64,000 nt of DNA, taken from positions 186,001 to 250,000 of the forward strand of contig NZ_JAPMUA010000001.1 of assembly GCF_029603155.1 (NCBI RefSeq), in the 5' to 3' direction. The DNA is from Galbibacter pacificus. Lineage in GTDB: Bacteria > Bacteroidota > Bacteroidia > Flavobacteriales > Flavobacteriaceae. Made by a program: the position numbers and the translations under genes. A model generated the notes under the pieces. That model made no database searches and had not been told where the DNA came from. It saw nothing but the letters and a program-made list of their open reading frames with translations. Below, piece by piece: positions 18,335 to 26,788 of this stretch (positions are counted from its first letter, which is position 1; the number at the start of each line of letters is the position of its first letter).

Positions 18335-18377
18335 GAACTCTGGACTCTCAACAATATAGCAATATAACAGCGTAACC
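18335..18377 (+). repeat. Dispersed repeat, copy 2
   Basis: The segment starts GAACTCTGGACTCTCAACAA and ends CAGCGTAACC. Its reverse complement matches 8472-8521. It lies in the 150-base gap between ffh and folD. Confidence 0.7.
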
Positions 18378-18428
18378 ATCTGAAACCTAAAGATAGAAAC
18401 TAAACAACATTCAGCAAAAAACCATAAA

Positions 18429-19319
18429 ATGGAAATTCTAGACGGAAAGAAAATATCCAATCAAATAAAAGACGAAATTACAGTTGAGGTTGATAAAATG
18501 AAGAAAAATGGGGAGAAAGTCCCTCATTTGGCCGCTGTACTTGTTGGAAACGATGGCGCCAGCCTTACGTATGTGGGGAGCAAGGTAAAATCTTGCGAGC
18601 GTGTAGGTTTCGAATCCACTTTGGTAAAAATGCCAAGCACAACAAGTGAATTGGAATTGCTTAAAAAAATTGAAGAACTTAATAAAAATCAGGATATCGA
18701 CGGTTTTATTGTTCAGCTTCCACTCCCGGAACAAATCAATGAACAAAAAGTACTAATGGCCATCGATCCCGATAAAGATGTTGATGGTTTCCATCCGGCA
18801 AATTTTGGTAAAATGGCATTGGATATGAGTACTTTTATTCCGGCTACGCCATTTGGTATTTTAGAATTGTTGGAGCGGTATAATGTGGAAACCAAAGGAA
18901 AGCATACGGTAGTGATTGGGCGTTCGCATATTGTGGGCCGTCCCATGAGTATTTTAATGGGGCGAAAAGGATTTCCGGGAAACTCTACGGTTACCCTAAC
19001 GCACAGTCATACCAAAAATATTACGCAAATAACATCGCAAGCCGACATTATTATTACCGCATTGGGGCAGCCCAATTATCTAAAAGCCGAAATGGTAAAA
19101 GACGATGTGGTTGTAATTGATGTGGGTATTACGCGTGTTCCCGATGAAGATACACCACGTGGGTATAAGATTACCGGAGATGTAGATTTCGAAAACGTAA
19201 GCAAAAAAGCAAGTTATATTACACCGGTTCCCGGGGGCGTAGGGCCCATGACTATTGCAATGCTTTTAAAAAACACACTGTTGGCAAGAGAACGTCACAG
19301 GGCAAAAAACGGAAATTAA
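18429..19319 (+). CDS. folD: Bifunctional methylenetetrahydrofolate dehydrogenase/cyclohydrolase
   Basis: It interconverts 5,10-methylene-, methenyl- and 10-formyl-tetrahydrofolate in cytoplasmic one-carbon metabolism; 296 residues. Signatures are YVGSKVKSCERVG with the catalytic Lys near residue 57, QLPLP, DKDVDGF, the nucleotide-binding VVIGRSHIVGRPMS, and PVPGGVGPMTIAML near the C-terminus. It lies between ffh and a bidirectional terminator at 19332-19360. Confidence 0.97.
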   Translation: MEILDGKKISNQIKDEITVEVDKMKKNGEKVPHLAAVLVGNDGASLTYVGSKVKSCERVGFESTLVKMPSTTSELELLKKIEELNKNQDIDGFIVQLPLPEQINEQKVLMAIDPDKDVDGFHPANFGKMALDMSTFIPATPFGILELLERYNVETKGKHTVVIGRSHIVGRPMSILMGRKGFPGNSTVTLTHSHTKNITQITSQADIIITALGQPNYLKAEMVKDDVVVIDVGITRVPDEDTPRGYKITGDVDFENVSKKASYITPVPGGVGPMTIAMLLKNTLLARERHRAKNGN

Positions 19320-19331
19320 AATTCAAGATAG

Positions 19332-19360
19332 CAATGCCTCGATGATACATCGGGGCATTG
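19332..19360. terminator. Bidirectional terminator between folD and the AI-2E gene
   Basis: CAATGCCTCGATG pairs with CATCGGGGCATTG with a three-base loop, between two convergent genes. Confidence 0.75.
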
Positions 19361-19364
19361 TTGG

Positions 19365-20378
19365 TTATGAGCTTCCGTATTCGTTTTTATAAATTTTTAC
19401 CAAGAGCAAAAAGAGGCTTAAAAGCAACGGGCCAAAAATAAGGCCTATAAAGCCAAACAAGGGAACACCAATTATAACTCCGATAAGGGTAATGAGCGGG
19501 TGCAGATTTGCCAATCGGTTTTGTACAATAACCCTAAATACGTTATCGGTAGAGCCCACAACTGCAATACCATAGATTAATAAACCTATAGCTTGCCAAT
19601 TTTCGCCTTGAGATAACAATAAAATAGTTACGGGAACAATCCCCAATGCCGTTCCTATAAATGGTATCATAGACCCTACCACAGTTACAACAAACCAAAA
19701 CAAAGGGTCTTTTACGCCAAAGATATAATATCCGATTAAAGCTACGATACCCTGCATAAATGCTACCAAAGGAATGCCTATTGCATTAGATTTTACAATA
19801 TCGGAACTTTCTTTAGAAATAACCGCTATGTTTTTATCGCTCAGCGGGATATATTCCAAAAAAATAGCTTGCAATTTTTTTGCATTTATCAGCATAAAAT
19901 ACAATATAAAATACATAATAGTAACGGCAATAACAGTATCAAACGTAGAACCGACCAATCCCTGTATTTGGTCCGAAACCCACGATGTAATATCTTTTGT
20001 GTTTATTTGAGAAAGGAAATCAATACCGATATAACCTTCAATTTGATCCAATTTCGACTTTACTATTGTTGTGAGTTCTTCTGAATTTGAAGCGGCTTTT
20101 TGAATTTTAGAGGAAAGTAAAAGTATAATTAAGGAAATAGGAATTACAATAATGAACATGGAAAGAACAATTACAATGGCCGCTGAAATCCATTGTTTAA
20201 ACCCTTTATTCACAAGTTTTATCATGAACTTTTTAAAAATAACATAAATTGTAATGGCGCCAAGAATACCAGACAGATAGGGAACCATTTCTTTTGCAAT
20301 TAGATAGCCTAAAACTATAATAGTGATAAGCATAAACAATTGGCGGGTCAATGCAGGGCTCAAGCGTTCTTTATTCAT
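19365..20378 (-). CDS. AI-2E family transporter (UPF0118/PerM)
   Basis: A 337-residue inner-membrane protein with seven or eight hydrophobic segments. The layout matches the AI-2E/PerM family: two N-terminal membrane pairs, a soluble loop (about 85-140), then the C-terminal cluster with GVKDPLFWFVVTVVGSMIPFIGTALGIVP and LHPLITLIGVIIG. Members have been linked to quorum-signal or sodium export, but the substrate here is unknown. It is convergent with folD. Confidence 0.88.
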   Translation of the reverse strand: MNKERLSPALTRQLFMLITIIVLGYLIAKEMVPYLSGILGAITIYVIFKKFMIKLVNKGFKQWISAAIVIVLSMFIIVIPISLIILLLSSKIQKAASNSEELTTIVKSKLDQIEGYIGIDFLSQINTKDITSWVSDQIQGLVGSTFDTVIAVTIMYFILYFMLINAKKLQAIFLEYIPLSDKNIAVISKESSDIVKSNAIGIPLVAFMQGIVALIGYYIFGVKDPLFWFVVTVVGSMIPFIGTALGIVPVTILLLSQGENWQAIGLLIYGIAVVGSTDNVFRVIVQNRLANLHPLITLIGVIIGVPLFGFIGLIFGPLLLSLFLLLVKIYKNEYGSS

Positions 20379-20475
20379 ATGCTATGGTTGGAGTTTATCC
20401 TTGTCGGTGCTCAATATAGCCCGCATGGATGTTTTAAAGTTATAAAACTTCCTGCATAATAATGTTAATTAGTGC

Positions 20476-21423
20476 CTAAATTTTAGAAGTATCAATGTCG
20501 GTTTTGGGCAAATCTTTAACAATAACCCTTGTTTTTGAAAAGCTGTCTGGATAATTCTGTTGAATAAACGTGATTAACTTTTCCCTGATATAAACACGTA
20601 GATCCCATGCCTGTGGAGAATTTTTGGCACTCATCAATGCCCTTATTTCCACATAATTTTCTCTACAATCGGTTACTTGTAAAACATTGGCTTTGCCGTC
20701 CCATAGATTGTGTCCTTCCAAAAGCCTGGTAAACTCTTTTCGTAAAGCATCAAAAGGAACATTGTAGTCCGTATAAATAAAAACGGTACCCAAGATGTCG
20801 GCATTGGTGCGTGTCCAATTCTGAAAAGGGGTTTCAATAAAATAAGTGGTGGGTAAAATCAACCTGCGTTTATCCCAAATCCTTACAACCACAAATGTAA
20901 GCGTAATTTCTTCCACCCATCCCCATTCGCCTTCAACAACCAATACATCGTCAAGGCGAATGGGCTGTGCAATGGCTATTTGCAAGCCGGCCAGAATGGT
21001 ACCTATAACCTTTTGGGCCGCAAAGCCAAGAATTATCCCTGCTACTCCTGCTGAAGCAAATAAGCTTATCCCCAGCTTTCGTACACCATCAAACAGCATA
21101 AAAATAGCGGCAATGGAAATAAGTACGATAATAAAAATAATAATGCGCTCCAGAATATTGAATTGGGTATATAGTTTCCTGGCGTCCAGATTGTTTTCGT
21201 TGTCAAGGCTGTAACGCTTTAGGTATCTTTTTTTCAATGCTTTTAAAATGGCAATAAGCATCCATGCAATACTTATGATTAACAGTATGGAACTAATCTT
21301 GCCTACTATATATTCGGTTTCTTTATTGAAGTTTAAAAAGCTGTGCGCACCAGATTTTAAAACGAGCGAAACCACGAAAAAGAGAATGGGGGAGATTATT
21401 TTTTTTGAAGTCAATAGTGTCAT
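20476..21423 (-). CDS. Small-conductance mechanosensitive channel, MscS family
   Basis: A 315-residue inner-membrane channel. Several N-terminal hydrophobic helices precede the pore-lining helix with its Gly/Ala-rich pattern (LFASAGVAGIILGFAAQKVIGTILAG). After it come the beta domain (IRLDDVLVVEGEWGWVEEITLTFVVVRIWDKRRLILPTTYF) and the C-terminal alpha/beta domain. It probably protects against osmotic downshock. It is the same strand as the AI-2E gene with a 97-base gap. Confidence 0.93.
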   Translation of the reverse strand: MTLLTSKKIISPILFFVVSLVLKSGAHSFLNFNKETEYIVGKISSILLIISIAWMLIAILKALKKRYLKRYSLDNENNLDARKLYTQFNILERIIIFIIVLISIAAIFMLFDGVRKLGISLFASAGVAGIILGFAAQKVIGTILAGLQIAIAQPIRLDDVLVVEGEWGWVEEITLTFVVVRIWDKRRLILPTTYFIETPFQNWTRTNADILGTVFIYTDYNVPFDALRKEFTRLLEGHNLWDGKANVLQVTDCRENYVEIRALMSAKNSPQAWDLRVYIREKLITFIQQNYPDSFSKTRVIVKDLPKTDIDTSKI

Positions 21424-21506
21424 AAATTCCCGAATTTGTTATAAAATAGAAAAACTTTTTTAATATAACCAGCTAATTAACAAGCTTATAACCTATAACG
21501 ATATCG

Positions 21507-21535
21507 AAAAAAAAGGCTGCCTTTTCGGGCAGCCT
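21507..21535 (-). terminator. Intrinsic terminator of rho
   Basis: AGGCTGCC (21514-21521) pairs with GGGCAGCCT (21527-21535), and eight A at 21507-21514 give the T run on the minus strand. It lies about 30 bases after the rho stop. Confidence 0.8.
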
Positions 21536-21565
21536 CATTGAAATGTATGATGCTTTTGTATCTTT

Positions 21566-23266
21566 TTATTGATTCATGGTCATCAAAAATTCTTCATTGT
21601 CCTTGGTCATTTTTATGCGTTGTTCCATAAATTCCATCGCTTCAACAGGATTCATGTCCGATAGGTATTTGCGCATAATCCACATACGCTGAATTGAATT
21701 TTCATCCAACAATAGGTCGTCACGACGTGTAGAAGAAGAAATAAGGTCAATGGCAGGGAAAATACGTTTGTTGGCAATACGTCTATCCAATTGAAGTTCC
21801 ATGTTACCGGTGCCTTTAAATTCTTCAAAAATAACTTCATCCATTTTAGAACCGGTGTCGGTCAGCGCAGTGGCGATAATGGTTAAAGACCCGCCTCCTT
21901 CAATATTCCTGGCAGCTCCAAAGAAACGTTTGGGCTTATGCAGGGCATTGGCATCTACACCACCGCTAAGCACCTTACCACTAGCAGGCTGTACGGTATT
22001 GTATGCTCTTGCCAGTCGGGTAATGGAGTCCAAAAGAACCACTACGTCATGTCCACATTCTACCAAACGCTTAGCTTTTTCAAGCACAATATTGGCAACT
22101 TTTACGTGCCTGTCCGCAGGTTCGTCAAAAGTCGAGGCAATTACTTCACCTTTTACGTGGCGTTGCATATCGGTTACCTCTTCTGGACGTTCATCAATTA
22201 ATAAGATAAGTTGATATACTTCTGGATGATTGGCAGCAATAGCATTCGCTATATCTTTCAATAGCATGGTTTTACCTGTTTTGGGCTGAGAAACTATCAT
22301 TCCACGTTGTCCCTTTCCGATAGGCGAAAACAAATCTACGATCCTTGTTGAAAGAGTGCTGTGTTTTTCTGCAAGCCTAAATTTTTCATTGGGAAAAAGC
22401 GGCGTAAGATGTTCAAAAGAAACACGGTCCCTTACAACTTGGGGATCCAGTCCGTTAATTTGGTTCACCTTAATTAAAGGGAAGTATTTTTCTCCTTCTT
22501 TTGGAGGCCTAACGGTCCCCTTCACGGTATCCCCGGTTTTTAAACCAAACAATCTAATTTGCGATTGCGATACATAAATATCGTCGGGGGAAGATAGGTA
22601 ATTGTAATCACTGCTTCTCAAAAAGCCGTAACCGTCCTGCATAATATCCAGCACGCCTTCACTTTCCACAATGCCGTCAAATTCAAAATCGGGCTCCCTA
22701 TAACGGTTTTTCTTCTCTTTGTCAAAGTTGTCCTTGTCTTTTGGCGTATTGCTTTTTTTGTGCTGTTGCTGTTGGTTGCGCTGGGAATTTGTGTTGTTGT
22801 TCTCTTTGCGCGGTTTGTTGTTTTTGGCGTCGTTATTGTTTTTGGTATCGTTGTTTTTTTGTGTAAACTGCTTTTTTTGCTCCTCTTTTTTAGGTTCTTC
22901 CTTTTTTGAGCTTTCTTTTGGGGCCTGCTCGGTTTTTGGGGCAGTTGCCGTTTTGTTTTTTGCAGTTTGATCTGGGGAAGAAGTGTTTGTTTTGGGAGTA
23001 TTGTCCCTAGAATCGGTTGGGTTGGTTACTACTTTTTTGGTAGTTCTGGTGCGTTTCCTTTGTGCAGGTTTTTTTGGACCCTGCTGGGCATTGCTTGCGG
23101 TATTCTTTTCATTAGCTACCGCATTTGGACTTGCTGCCTGTACATCTAATATTTGGTATATTAAATCGTTCTTTTTTAGAGATTTGTATTTGGGGATACC
23201 AGCTACTTTGGCAATCTCATGCAACTCAGCAAGTTTTTTTGCTTTTAAATCTGAAATTTCAAACAT
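21566..23266 (-). CDS. rho: Transcription termination factor Rho
   Basis: A hexameric RNA-dependent ATPase that ends transcription, 566 residues long against about 420 in E. coli. Residues 1-45 form the Rho_N helical domain (LKAKKLAELHEIAKVAGIP). Residues about 55-190 are a low-complexity insert very rich in Lys, Asn, Gln, Glu and Thr, a known Bacteroidota feature. The RNA-binding cold-shock-like domain follows (GVLDIMQDGYGFLRSSDYNYL), then the ATPase with P-loop SQPKTGKTMLL, Walker B VVVLLDSITRLARAYN and the Q/R loops. Two candidate promoters lie 79-130 bases upstream, so a long leader suitable for autoregulation is possible. Confidence 0.97.
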   Translation of the reverse strand: MFEISDLKAKKLAELHEIAKVAGIPKYKSLKKNDLIYQILDVQAASPNAVANEKNTASNAQQGPKKPAQRKRTRTTKKVVTNPTDSRDNTPKTNTSSPDQTAKNKTATAPKTEQAPKESSKKEEPKKEEQKKQFTQKNNDTKNNNDAKNNKPRKENNNTNSQRNQQQQHKKSNTPKDKDNFDKEKKNRYREPDFEFDGIVESEGVLDIMQDGYGFLRSSDYNYLSSPDDIYVSQSQIRLFGLKTGDTVKGTVRPPKEGEKYFPLIKVNQINGLDPQVVRDRVSFEHLTPLFPNEKFRLAEKHSTLSTRIVDLFSPIGKGQRGMIVSQPKTGKTMLLKDIANAIAANHPEVYQLILLIDERPEEVTDMQRHVKGEVIASTFDEPADRHVKVANIVLEKAKRLVECGHDVVVLLDSITRLARAYNTVQPASGKVLSGGVDANALHKPKRFFGAARNIEGGGSLTIIATALTDTGSKMDEVIFEEFKGTGNMELQLDRRIANKRIFPAIDLISSSTRRDDLLLDENSIQRMWIMRKYLSDMNPVEAMEFMEQRIKMTKDNEEFLMTMNQ

Positions 23267-23344
23267 TGATTAAATAAATAATTATTATTGGTTTGAGGTG
23301 AAAAATGATAGTTTTTCGTGAAAATCTTTATTGAAGTGCAAAAA

Positions 23345-23396
23345 CAAACGTAGTAAAGTACTCGTTTCGAATTGACTACGCAATAATACAAATTTA
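23345..23396 (-). promoter_or_regulatory. Two candidate -7 boxes for rho
   Basis: The minus strand carries TACGTTTG (23352-23345) and TAAATTTG (23396-23389), both matching TAnnTTTG. Either would give a leader of roughly 75-120 bases. Confidence 0.4.
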
Positions 23397-23432
23397 TTTT
23401 AATAAACAAGCATATTTTTTAGAAAAGAACAT

Positions 23433-23440
23433 TATTTTTG
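23433..23440 (+). promoter_or_regulatory. Putative promoter of the DUF4293 gene, -7 box TATTTTTG
   Basis: A perfect TAnnTTTG box whose last three bases form the first possible TTG start of the following open frame. It therefore argues for translation from the downstream GTG at 23459. Confidence 0.55.
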
Positions 23441-23458
23441 CCAAACAAAAAGAGAAAA

Positions 23459-23869
23459 GTGTTACAGCGCATACAAACCATATATTTACTTTTAGTAGTT
23501 ATAGTAAACGGTGCATTGCCGTTTTGGGTGTATTTGTGGACAGATGCTAATGGAGCAGCAGTATACGCCGAAAGCGATGTTTTGTATTCGGCACTGTTTA
23601 TAGCTTCGGCCATATTGGCTTTTATCACTATTTTCTTGTTTAAAAATAGAAAAAATCAATTTGTGTTGAACAGATTGAACATGATATTAAATCTTTTTTT
23701 ACTAGGATTTTTCGTTTATCGGTCGCTAGTCTTATCCGGAGAAATTAATATTTCTGAGAAGGGTATTGGGATGCTTCTACCTGTAGTTTCTATCGTTTTT
23801 TTAGTGTTGGCTAACAGAGCCATTAAAAAGGACGAAGATCTCGTAAAATCTGTTGATCGGTTACGATAA
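23459..23869 (+). CDS. DUF4293 family membrane protein
   Basis: A 136-residue inner-membrane protein with four hydrophobic segments. I place the start at GTG 23459, giving MLQRIQTIYLLLVVIV, the usual N-terminus of the Bacteroidota DUF4293 family. The longer frame from TTG 23438 would begin inside the promoter. The C-terminus LANRAIKKDEDLVKSVDRLR, with a basic and acidic tail, is also typical. The function is unknown. It is divergent from rho, a neighbourhood I recall as common in this group. Confidence 0.85.
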   Translation: MLQRIQTIYLLLVVIVNGALPFWVYLWTDANGAAVYAESDVLYSALFIASAILAFITIFLFKNRKNQFVLNRLNMILNLFLLGFFVYRSLVLSGEINISEKGIGMLLPVVSIVFLVLANRAIKKDEDLVKSVDRLR

Positions 23870-23897
23870 ACCTAACATCTTAGTATATTAGTGCGTG

Positions 23898-23926
23898 AAG
23901 CCCGGGTGAAGATCCGGGCTTTTTTT
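23898..23926 (+). terminator. Intrinsic terminator after the DUF4293 gene
   Basis: AAGCCCGG pairs with CCGGGCTT across eight bases and is followed by a run of T. Confidence 0.85.
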
Positions 23927-24104
23927 ATGGACAGGTTTTAAAAAAATTGTACGGCCCTACGTTTTGTCGGACTTATACAACATGTTGTCCGGGGGCATGT
24001 TTGTCAATGCTTTCCATACCACTAATATGGCGTTATTGGCAACATTATGTTTTAATCTTCTGCATAATTAAATACATTCGTGAGGATTTTAAACAAATTT
24101 ATCA

Positions 24105-25991
24105 ATGCTATTTTACAGCCCCCATTCCCCCATAAAGAAAATAGTAATTGCCTGCCTTGTTGTATTTGGTTTGGTAGGCAGTATTTACGGTTTTACCAAA
24201 CTCTATACAAAAACAATAAGTAAAAATTATGTCCTTGCCCCTGTGGATACCGACGGAGATGGCCTGACGGACGATATTGATAAAGACGATGACAATGATG
24301 GAATCCCCGACTTATGGGAAGACGAATGCGAAGTGAAGGGAAATTTCGGGCCCCCGCCGGCACCCACGACCTCAAGTAATGTAGTCGATGCTATTTATTC
24401 TGATTATAAAGGATATTGGCATTCTTCAACTTCAAGTATCAACCCCATTTCTTTTGATGACCATGCCACGCTTTTGGCATTTAAGACCATGGGAAAAACC
24501 TATGCTACCGGAGCCGGTATTGCAAACCCAAGAATGAAGGACACTGATACGAATGGAAAATTCGACATGATCGATACCGATAACGATGGTACGGGAGACC
24601 TCCCCGTTGAAGAGACTACTTGGGTGGCCCTTAAGCCAGTTACCCGGATTACAAACGGGATCCGGTTGGAAGGGAGGGCCATAGATGGCGACTTGAACAA
24701 CGCAAAGGGCCCTTTGTTAACGTCGGGCGGAATACCTTTTAACCCCTATTTATACGAAGGCGAAAGAGGGCTCGATATGGCCTATACCATTGCAAATATC
24801 GGCAATGCATGGTCTTTTAGGCTCGGTGGGAGTGTCGCCAGTGCTTATGACGATGGCGATATGGATATTCTTTTAACCCAGGGCGCAATGTTATTAAGCG
24901 GCGCCAATTACAATAGGCTCCACCTGCTCGATGCCAATGGAAATTACCTTGGGAATGGGGTAGAGATAAACTGGAACAACATTCCCGTGGTGGGTAACTC
25001 GATAGTAGACCAATACAATCCAAACGATACAGAAAGCCAAAAAAATGCACAGAAGGGAATACGCCTTGCCGCGGTAGAGTTGTCCGAATTTAATTTAACC
25101 GAGGTCGAAATAAGCCAGGCCGTTGTATTCAGGTTGGAAATATCCAGTGGCGCCGACCCGATTTTCTTTGCCGTAAACGAAAACAGCTTTGTCCCGGGCT
25201 GTATTTCTGTAGATACCGACGGGGACGGGGTTGCAAACAGCCACGATTTGGATAGCGATAACGATGGCATATTCGATGCCGTTGAGGCCGGTCACGGTAT
25301 GGCCATTAATACCAGCGGAAGTGTTGCGGGCACTGTTGGTACAGACGGCATCCCCGATAGCGTGCAAATGGCTTCCCAGGCAAATAGCGGGAATATAAAT
25401 TATAATATTGCAGATTCTAATACCGATAACCTGCCCGATTATATTTCGTTGGACAGTGATGCCGATGGATGTAACGATGTAGTAGAAGCCGGGTTTAACG
25501 ATGATGATTCTGATGGGCTGTTAGGAAGTGCACCACTTTCGGTTAATGCTTCGGGCGTTGTTTTGGCACAAGGGGGATATTCCGTTCCCGCAGATCTCGA
25601 CACTAATGGCACTTTTGATTATAGAACTCCCGGAGGGCAACCCAATATTTTGGTGCAACCACAAAACACAACCCTTTTTGATGGATATCCAGGCACCCTG
25701 AGCATAAATGCAGCCCATACCACCGGTTATCAATGGCAGTTAAGCACCGATGGCGGTATAACTTATGCCAATTTAACCAATGACAATACTTATGCAAATA
25801 CCAACACACACACGCTAACCATTAAAGAAGCTTCTTTTTCCATGGAAGGTTATATATATAAGGTGGTGCTAAAAAATACAGCATATGTATGTAATCCAGA
25901 CAATATTTCTGCGGAAGCAATTATAAAAGTGAGGGTTAAAAATGTAATTACCAACAGGAATAAAACCTATCGTGTAAACAAGCCCGATTAA
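24105..25991 (+). CDS. Surface protein with calcium-binding (thrombospondin type 3-like) repeats
   Basis: A 628-residue protein with an N-terminal hydrophobic segment (residues 11-31), a signal anchor or uncleaved signal peptide. Asp-rich calcium-binding repeats occur near 49-70 (DTDGDGLTDDIDKDDDNDG), about 366-390 (DTDGDGVANSHDLDSDNDG) and about 445-475 (LDSDADGCNDVVEAG). The stretch from about 505 to 610 resembles an Ig-like 'PQNTTLFDGYPGTLS...YQWQLSTDGG' domain. It ends VRVKNVITNRNKTYRVNKPD. No standard T9SS type A or B sorting domain is visible, unlike most such flavobacterial proteins. Function unknown; binding or adhesion is inferred from the repeats. It faces the broken T9SS gene at 26017. 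Confidence 0.75.
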   Translation: MLFYSPHSPIKKIVIACLVVFGLVGSIYGFTKLYTKTISKNYVLAPVDTDGDGLTDDIDKDDDNDGIPDLWEDECEVKGNFGPPPAPTTSSNVVDAIYSDYKGYWHSSTSSINPISFDDHATLLAFKTMGKTYATGAGIANPRMKDTDTNGKFDMIDTDNDGTGDLPVEETTWVALKPVTRITNGIRLEGRAIDGDLNNAKGPLLTSGGIPFNPYLYEGERGLDMAYTIANIGNAWSFRLGGSVASAYDDGDMDILLTQGAMLLSGANYNRLHLLDANGNYLGNGVEINWNNIPVVGNSIVDQYNPNDTESQKNAQKGIRLAAVELSEFNLTEVEISQAVVFRLEISSGADPIFFAVNENSFVPGCISVDTDGDGVANSHDLDSDNDGIFDAVEAGHGMAINTSGSVAGTVGTDGIPDSVQMASQANSGNINYNIADSNTDNLPDYISLDSDADGCNDVVEAGFNDDDSDGLLGSAPLSVNASGVVLAQGGYSVPADLDTNGTFDYRTPGGQPNILVQPQNTTLFDGYPGTLSINAAHTTGYQWQLSTDGGITYANLTNDNTYANTNTHTLTIKEASFSMEGYIYKVVLKNTAYVCNPDNISAEAIIKVRVKNVITNRNKTYRVNKPD

Positions 25992-26016
25992 TCATGGTTT
26001 AAAGATGTTTTTCCTT

Positions 26017-26495
26017 TTATGGAGAATGCCTTAACCCCGAACATTCATAGCTAAAATGCCCTTTGGCTACAAATGGTTTGTCCATACCTATTACATCGGC
26101 ATTAAACCAATAGTCTCCTGTGGCATATGCTTTCCGTTATAGGTGCCGTCCCAGCCGGGGCCACCGGCATCGCTACCCCATGTGTTTTCCCCGGCACTTA
26201 AAAGTTCGTTGTTAAAATTGCCCCCAATATCGTTAATGTTGCCAGAAGTAATTACAATACCGTTATCAAACGGAAAAGCAGCATTCTGTTTTTCAAAATA
26301 ACCATAACTGTTTATATTGTTTACCGATCCGTTTACGAGAGTGCATACATTGCTAATCTCCACACAGCCTTGAATAAAGTGCTGCTCGATTAAATCTTCG
26401 ACAGGGAGGCTGTTTTCTACCGAAATCCCCTGTGCCTTGACCAGGGAAATGCAGCAAGAGAAAACGATAGTACCGATAAAGCATTTAATGTTCAT
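26017..26495 (-). pseudogene. Internally deleted T9SS type B surface-protein gene (choice-of-anchor L)
   Basis: The first 134 codons (from ATG 26495) give a signal peptide (MNIKCFIGTIVFSCCISLVKAQ), then the start of a choice-of-anchor L domain (LIEQHFIQGCVEISNV, SYGYFEKQNAAFPFDNGIVITSG, NTWGSDAG). Directly after, GWDGTYNGKHMP is the beginning of the last strand pair of a T9SS type B sorting domain. Adding one base after the MP codons restores the frame, which continues TGDYWFNADVIGMDKPFVAK and GHFS, the usual end of that sorting domain, down to a stop at 26017. So the two ends of a much longer gene are fused, the middle is lost, and a one-base deletion follows. Product presumed non-functional. 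Confidence 0.8.
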
Positions 26496-26696
26496 ATAAA
26501 ATGGAGAGTTAAGTCATATTTGGAGGAAGGGGACAACTACAGCATTGGGGTTTTTGTAGGATTAAAATCAGATGAAAGATAGTTAATTCTCACATACACT
26601 ACAAGAAAACATTTTAAATAATAATGCGGCAAGAATGAAGGTTTTTTATAAATAACTGAATTTTAATGAAATGATAATATGAAAAATTGAATATTA

Positions 26697-26727
26697 TGTT
26701 TAACTTTATGTTTAAATTTATTAAACA
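26697..26727. promoter_or_regulatory. Candidate operator upstream of crtI: three phased half-sites
   Basis: TGTTTAA at 26697-26703, TGTTTAA at 26709-26715 and inverted TTAAACA at 26721-26727 are spaced exactly 12 bases apart. The last two form a perfect inverted repeat with a 5-base spacer. The group lies 62-92 bases before the crtI start. A regulator is inferred, not identified. Confidence 0.4.
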
Positions 26728-26788
26728 AAACAAATAGAATGATTGTAAATTTTCAATATAAATCGGTATTTATGAATGTTACAAGCCC

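Noticed and set aside
23969..23991. Palindrome ACAACATGTTGT within a CGGAC/GTCCG stem before the surface-protein gene
   Set aside because: No T run, no phased partner and no second copy in the window; reported here only as a curiosity.
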